Assembly (NCBI RefSeq): GCF_011075055.1
Contig: NC_058145.1
Coordinates: forward strand, 13,885,894 to 13,949,893
DNA length: 64,000 nt
Source: Mangifera indica
Lineage: Eukaryota > Streptophyta > Magnoliopsida > Sapindales > Anacardiaceae
Direction of reading: 5' to 3'
This document shows positions 62,463-64,000 of the stretch, one piece after another; the stretch's first letter is position 1; every line of letters starts with the position of its first letter. The notes under the pieces are model-generated. The model was not told the origin of the DNA. It saw only the letters and a program-made list of their open reading frames with translations, and made no database searches. The position numbers were made by a program, and so were the translations under genes.

Positions 62463-63842
62463 ATGGCCATTCACTTCACTGTCTCTCATTATTTCTCCTT
62501 CCACTGTTTCATGGCTCCCATTCTTTATCTCATTCTCTTTCTCACAATTTCAAGTAGCAGTGTTGAGGGCCAACCTTCACCCGGCTACTACCCCAACTCC
62601 AAATTCAATTCTATAAGTTTTGAACAAGGATTAAGAAGCCTCTGGGGTCCTCAGCATCAAAGAGTAGACCAGGGCGCCTTAACAATCTGGCTTGATAGAA
62701 CCTCAGGTCTCACTATACTGTCCTGTGTTCTACTTTGATCTTGTTCTATTTTATCCTCTTTTCAATTAGCACGGTCGATGATGCTCTTATTTGCCACATT
62801 TTTTGTAAACAGGAAGTGGGTTCAAGTCACTTCATCAGTACAGTTCTGGTTACTTCGGAGCTGACATCAAGCTTCAACCCGGTTACACAGCCGGAGTTAT
62901 CACATCTCTCTATGTGAGAATATGCTTAATTAACTTTGGTTATATATTATAATTAATTCAGTAATAATTAACTGAATTTTCTTGGTGTAATATGGTAGCT
63001 TTCGAACAACGAAGATCACCCGGGGAACCATGATGAAATTGATATCGAGTTCCTTGGCACAATACCTGGAAAGCCCTATACTCTGCAGACTAACGTATAC
63101 ATAAGAGGAAGTGGCGATGGAAATATTGTTGGAAGAGAAATGAAGTTTCATCTCTGGTTTGATCCTACTCAAGACTTTCATAACTATGCTATCCTATGGA
63201 CCCCAAGTGAGATCATGTTAGTATAATGTATAAAATATTAAATAATCTTGATTTGTAAATTTGATTGGATTTACGTATCTATTTTGAGTAAATTACTAGA
63301 TATATATTTAATGTGTATGATCATATGATTGAATAATTTTAATTAAAAATAAAATAATATTTAACTACTTAATAACATATATAACTATGTATACTTATAT
63401 ATGTACTCATAATAATAGTATGCAAAGTTTTGCTAGTGGTTTAATTCTTGTTTTACAAACTTGTTGAACACGCGTAAACAGATTCCTGGTGGATGATGTG
63501 CCAATTAGAAGGTATCCAAGGAAGAGCGATGCCACATTTCCCAAAAGGCCAATGTATGTGTACGGTTCAATATGGGATGCGTCATCATGGGCCACCGAGA
63601 ATGGAAAATACAAAGCCGATTATCAATACCAACCCTTCATTGGTAGGTACACAAATTTCAAACTAGCCGGTTGCACCGCGGATGGATCTGCCTCCTGCCG
63701 CCCACCATCAGCCTCGCCATCCGGGTCTGGTGGCCTCAGCCAACAACAACTCTCGGCAATGGCTTGGGTCCAGAGAAACTATTTGGCCTATTACTATTGC
63801 CAGGACCCCAAGAGAGACCACACCCAAACACCTGAGTGTTAG
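62463..63842 (+). CDS. XTH32: Xyloglucan endotransglucosylase/hydrolase, XTH31/32 type (GH16)
   Basis: Cell-wall enzyme that cuts and rejoins (XET) or hydrolyses (XEH) xyloglucan. Exons 62463-62706, 62813-62913, 62999-63216 and 63482-63842 give 307 residues. A signal peptide ([20 protein letters not shown], after a short lead) precedes the mature start [12 protein letters not shown]. The active site is [10 protein letters not shown] (126-135), with nucleophile Glu128 and acid/base Glu132. [17 protein letters not shown] and [19 protein letters not shown] follow. The C-terminal XET domain has [17 protein letters not shown] and ends [16 protein letters not shown], with the family's paired cysteines. 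EFLG rather than EFLGN, and the PGYYP start, match XTH31/XTH32 (group III-A), which includes members that are mainly hydrolases. A second ATG at 62,511 would shorten the lead by 16 residues. Intron 3 carries an AT-rich repeat. Confidence 0.94.
63280..63420. repeat. AT-rich dispersed repeat copy inside XTH intron 3
   Basis: Contains CATATGATTGAATAATTTTA, then ATTAAAAATAAAATAATATT and TAACATATATAACTATGTATA. It fills most of the 265-base intron 63,217-63,481. Confidence 0.55.
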
Positions 63843-64000
63843 GGTTAATTAATTATAATATTTATGTGTTCATGTTTTTTTTATTTATGCAATAAGCGTT
63901 TTTCATCATGTTTTGGAAGTTCTTGAGATGGGTTCCACTTGCAAAGAAAAGGTGCAAGAGAAGTTGAGCGTCCGAGACTCCAAAAAGTTGAAGGTTTTGT
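63843..64000 (+). other. XTH 3' UTR and right edge of window
   Basis: Sequence after the XTH stop, probably its 3' UTR (TTTATGCAATAAGCG near 63,885 includes an AATAAG poly(A)-like signal). The window ends here. Confidence 0.4.

Noticed and set aside
1..64000. tRNA, rRNA and known plant miRNA precursors
   Set aside because: I looked for cloverleaf-like A/B-box patterns and for the mature sequences of common conserved miRNAs by eye and saw none; a tRNAscan-SE or miRNA search could still find one.

Overview
This is nuclear DNA of a flowering plant, almost certainly a eudicot. It is AT-rich, has GT-AG introns in nearly every gene, and the predicted proteins are close to known Arabidopsis families. 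The species cannot be read from the window. I reconstructed eight multi-exon genes exon by exon; in each the phases join and the total length is divisible by three. A ninth small gene is tentative.

Layout. 3.3-6.85 kb (-): ABCF1/GCN20-type ABC protein. 9.16-9.63 kb (-): possible 105-residue two-helix membrane protein with a dense ACGT (ABRE/G-box) cluster upstream. 16.28-17.91 kb (+): heavy-metal-associated isoprenylated plant protein (HIPP) with two HMA domains and a CaaX end. 28.22-29.69 kb (-): R2R3-MYB of the RAX/MYB36 subgroup, with about 10 kb of gene-poor DNA on either side. 39.20-42.09 kb (+): GH29 alpha-L-fucosidase. 42.93-45.59 kb (-): METTL21-type methyltransferase, convergent with the fucosidase. 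49.03-51.76 kb (-): serine carboxypeptidase of the SCPL47-49 type. 54.44-57.86 kb (-): ESCRT-III subunit VPS24/CHMP3. 62.46-63.84 kb (+): XTH31/32-type xyloglucan endotransglucosylase/hydrolase.

The genes do not form a pathway. Their order does look inherited: ABCF1 next to HIPP, and RAX-MYB near SCPL, VPS24 and XTH32, matches Arabidopsis neighbourhoods as I recall them.

The gene-poor stretches are mostly transposon debris. The clearest item is a family of 0.7-0.8 kb non-autonomous elements with related terminal inverted repeats (GGCCAAAGGACTATTTCCCA-like) and 9-10 bp target-site duplications, with complete copies at 14,864, 20,890 and 26,390 plus several relics. There is also an AT-rich dispersed family of ten or more copies, one inside an XTH intron, a badly decayed Ty1-copia gag-pol relic at 47.3-48.2 kb, smaller MITE-like elements, and several microsatellites. 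I found no CRISPR array, rRNA or convincing tRNA. Nothing here amounts to a new multi-gene system; the best candidates for novelty are the transposon family and the small membrane-protein gene.
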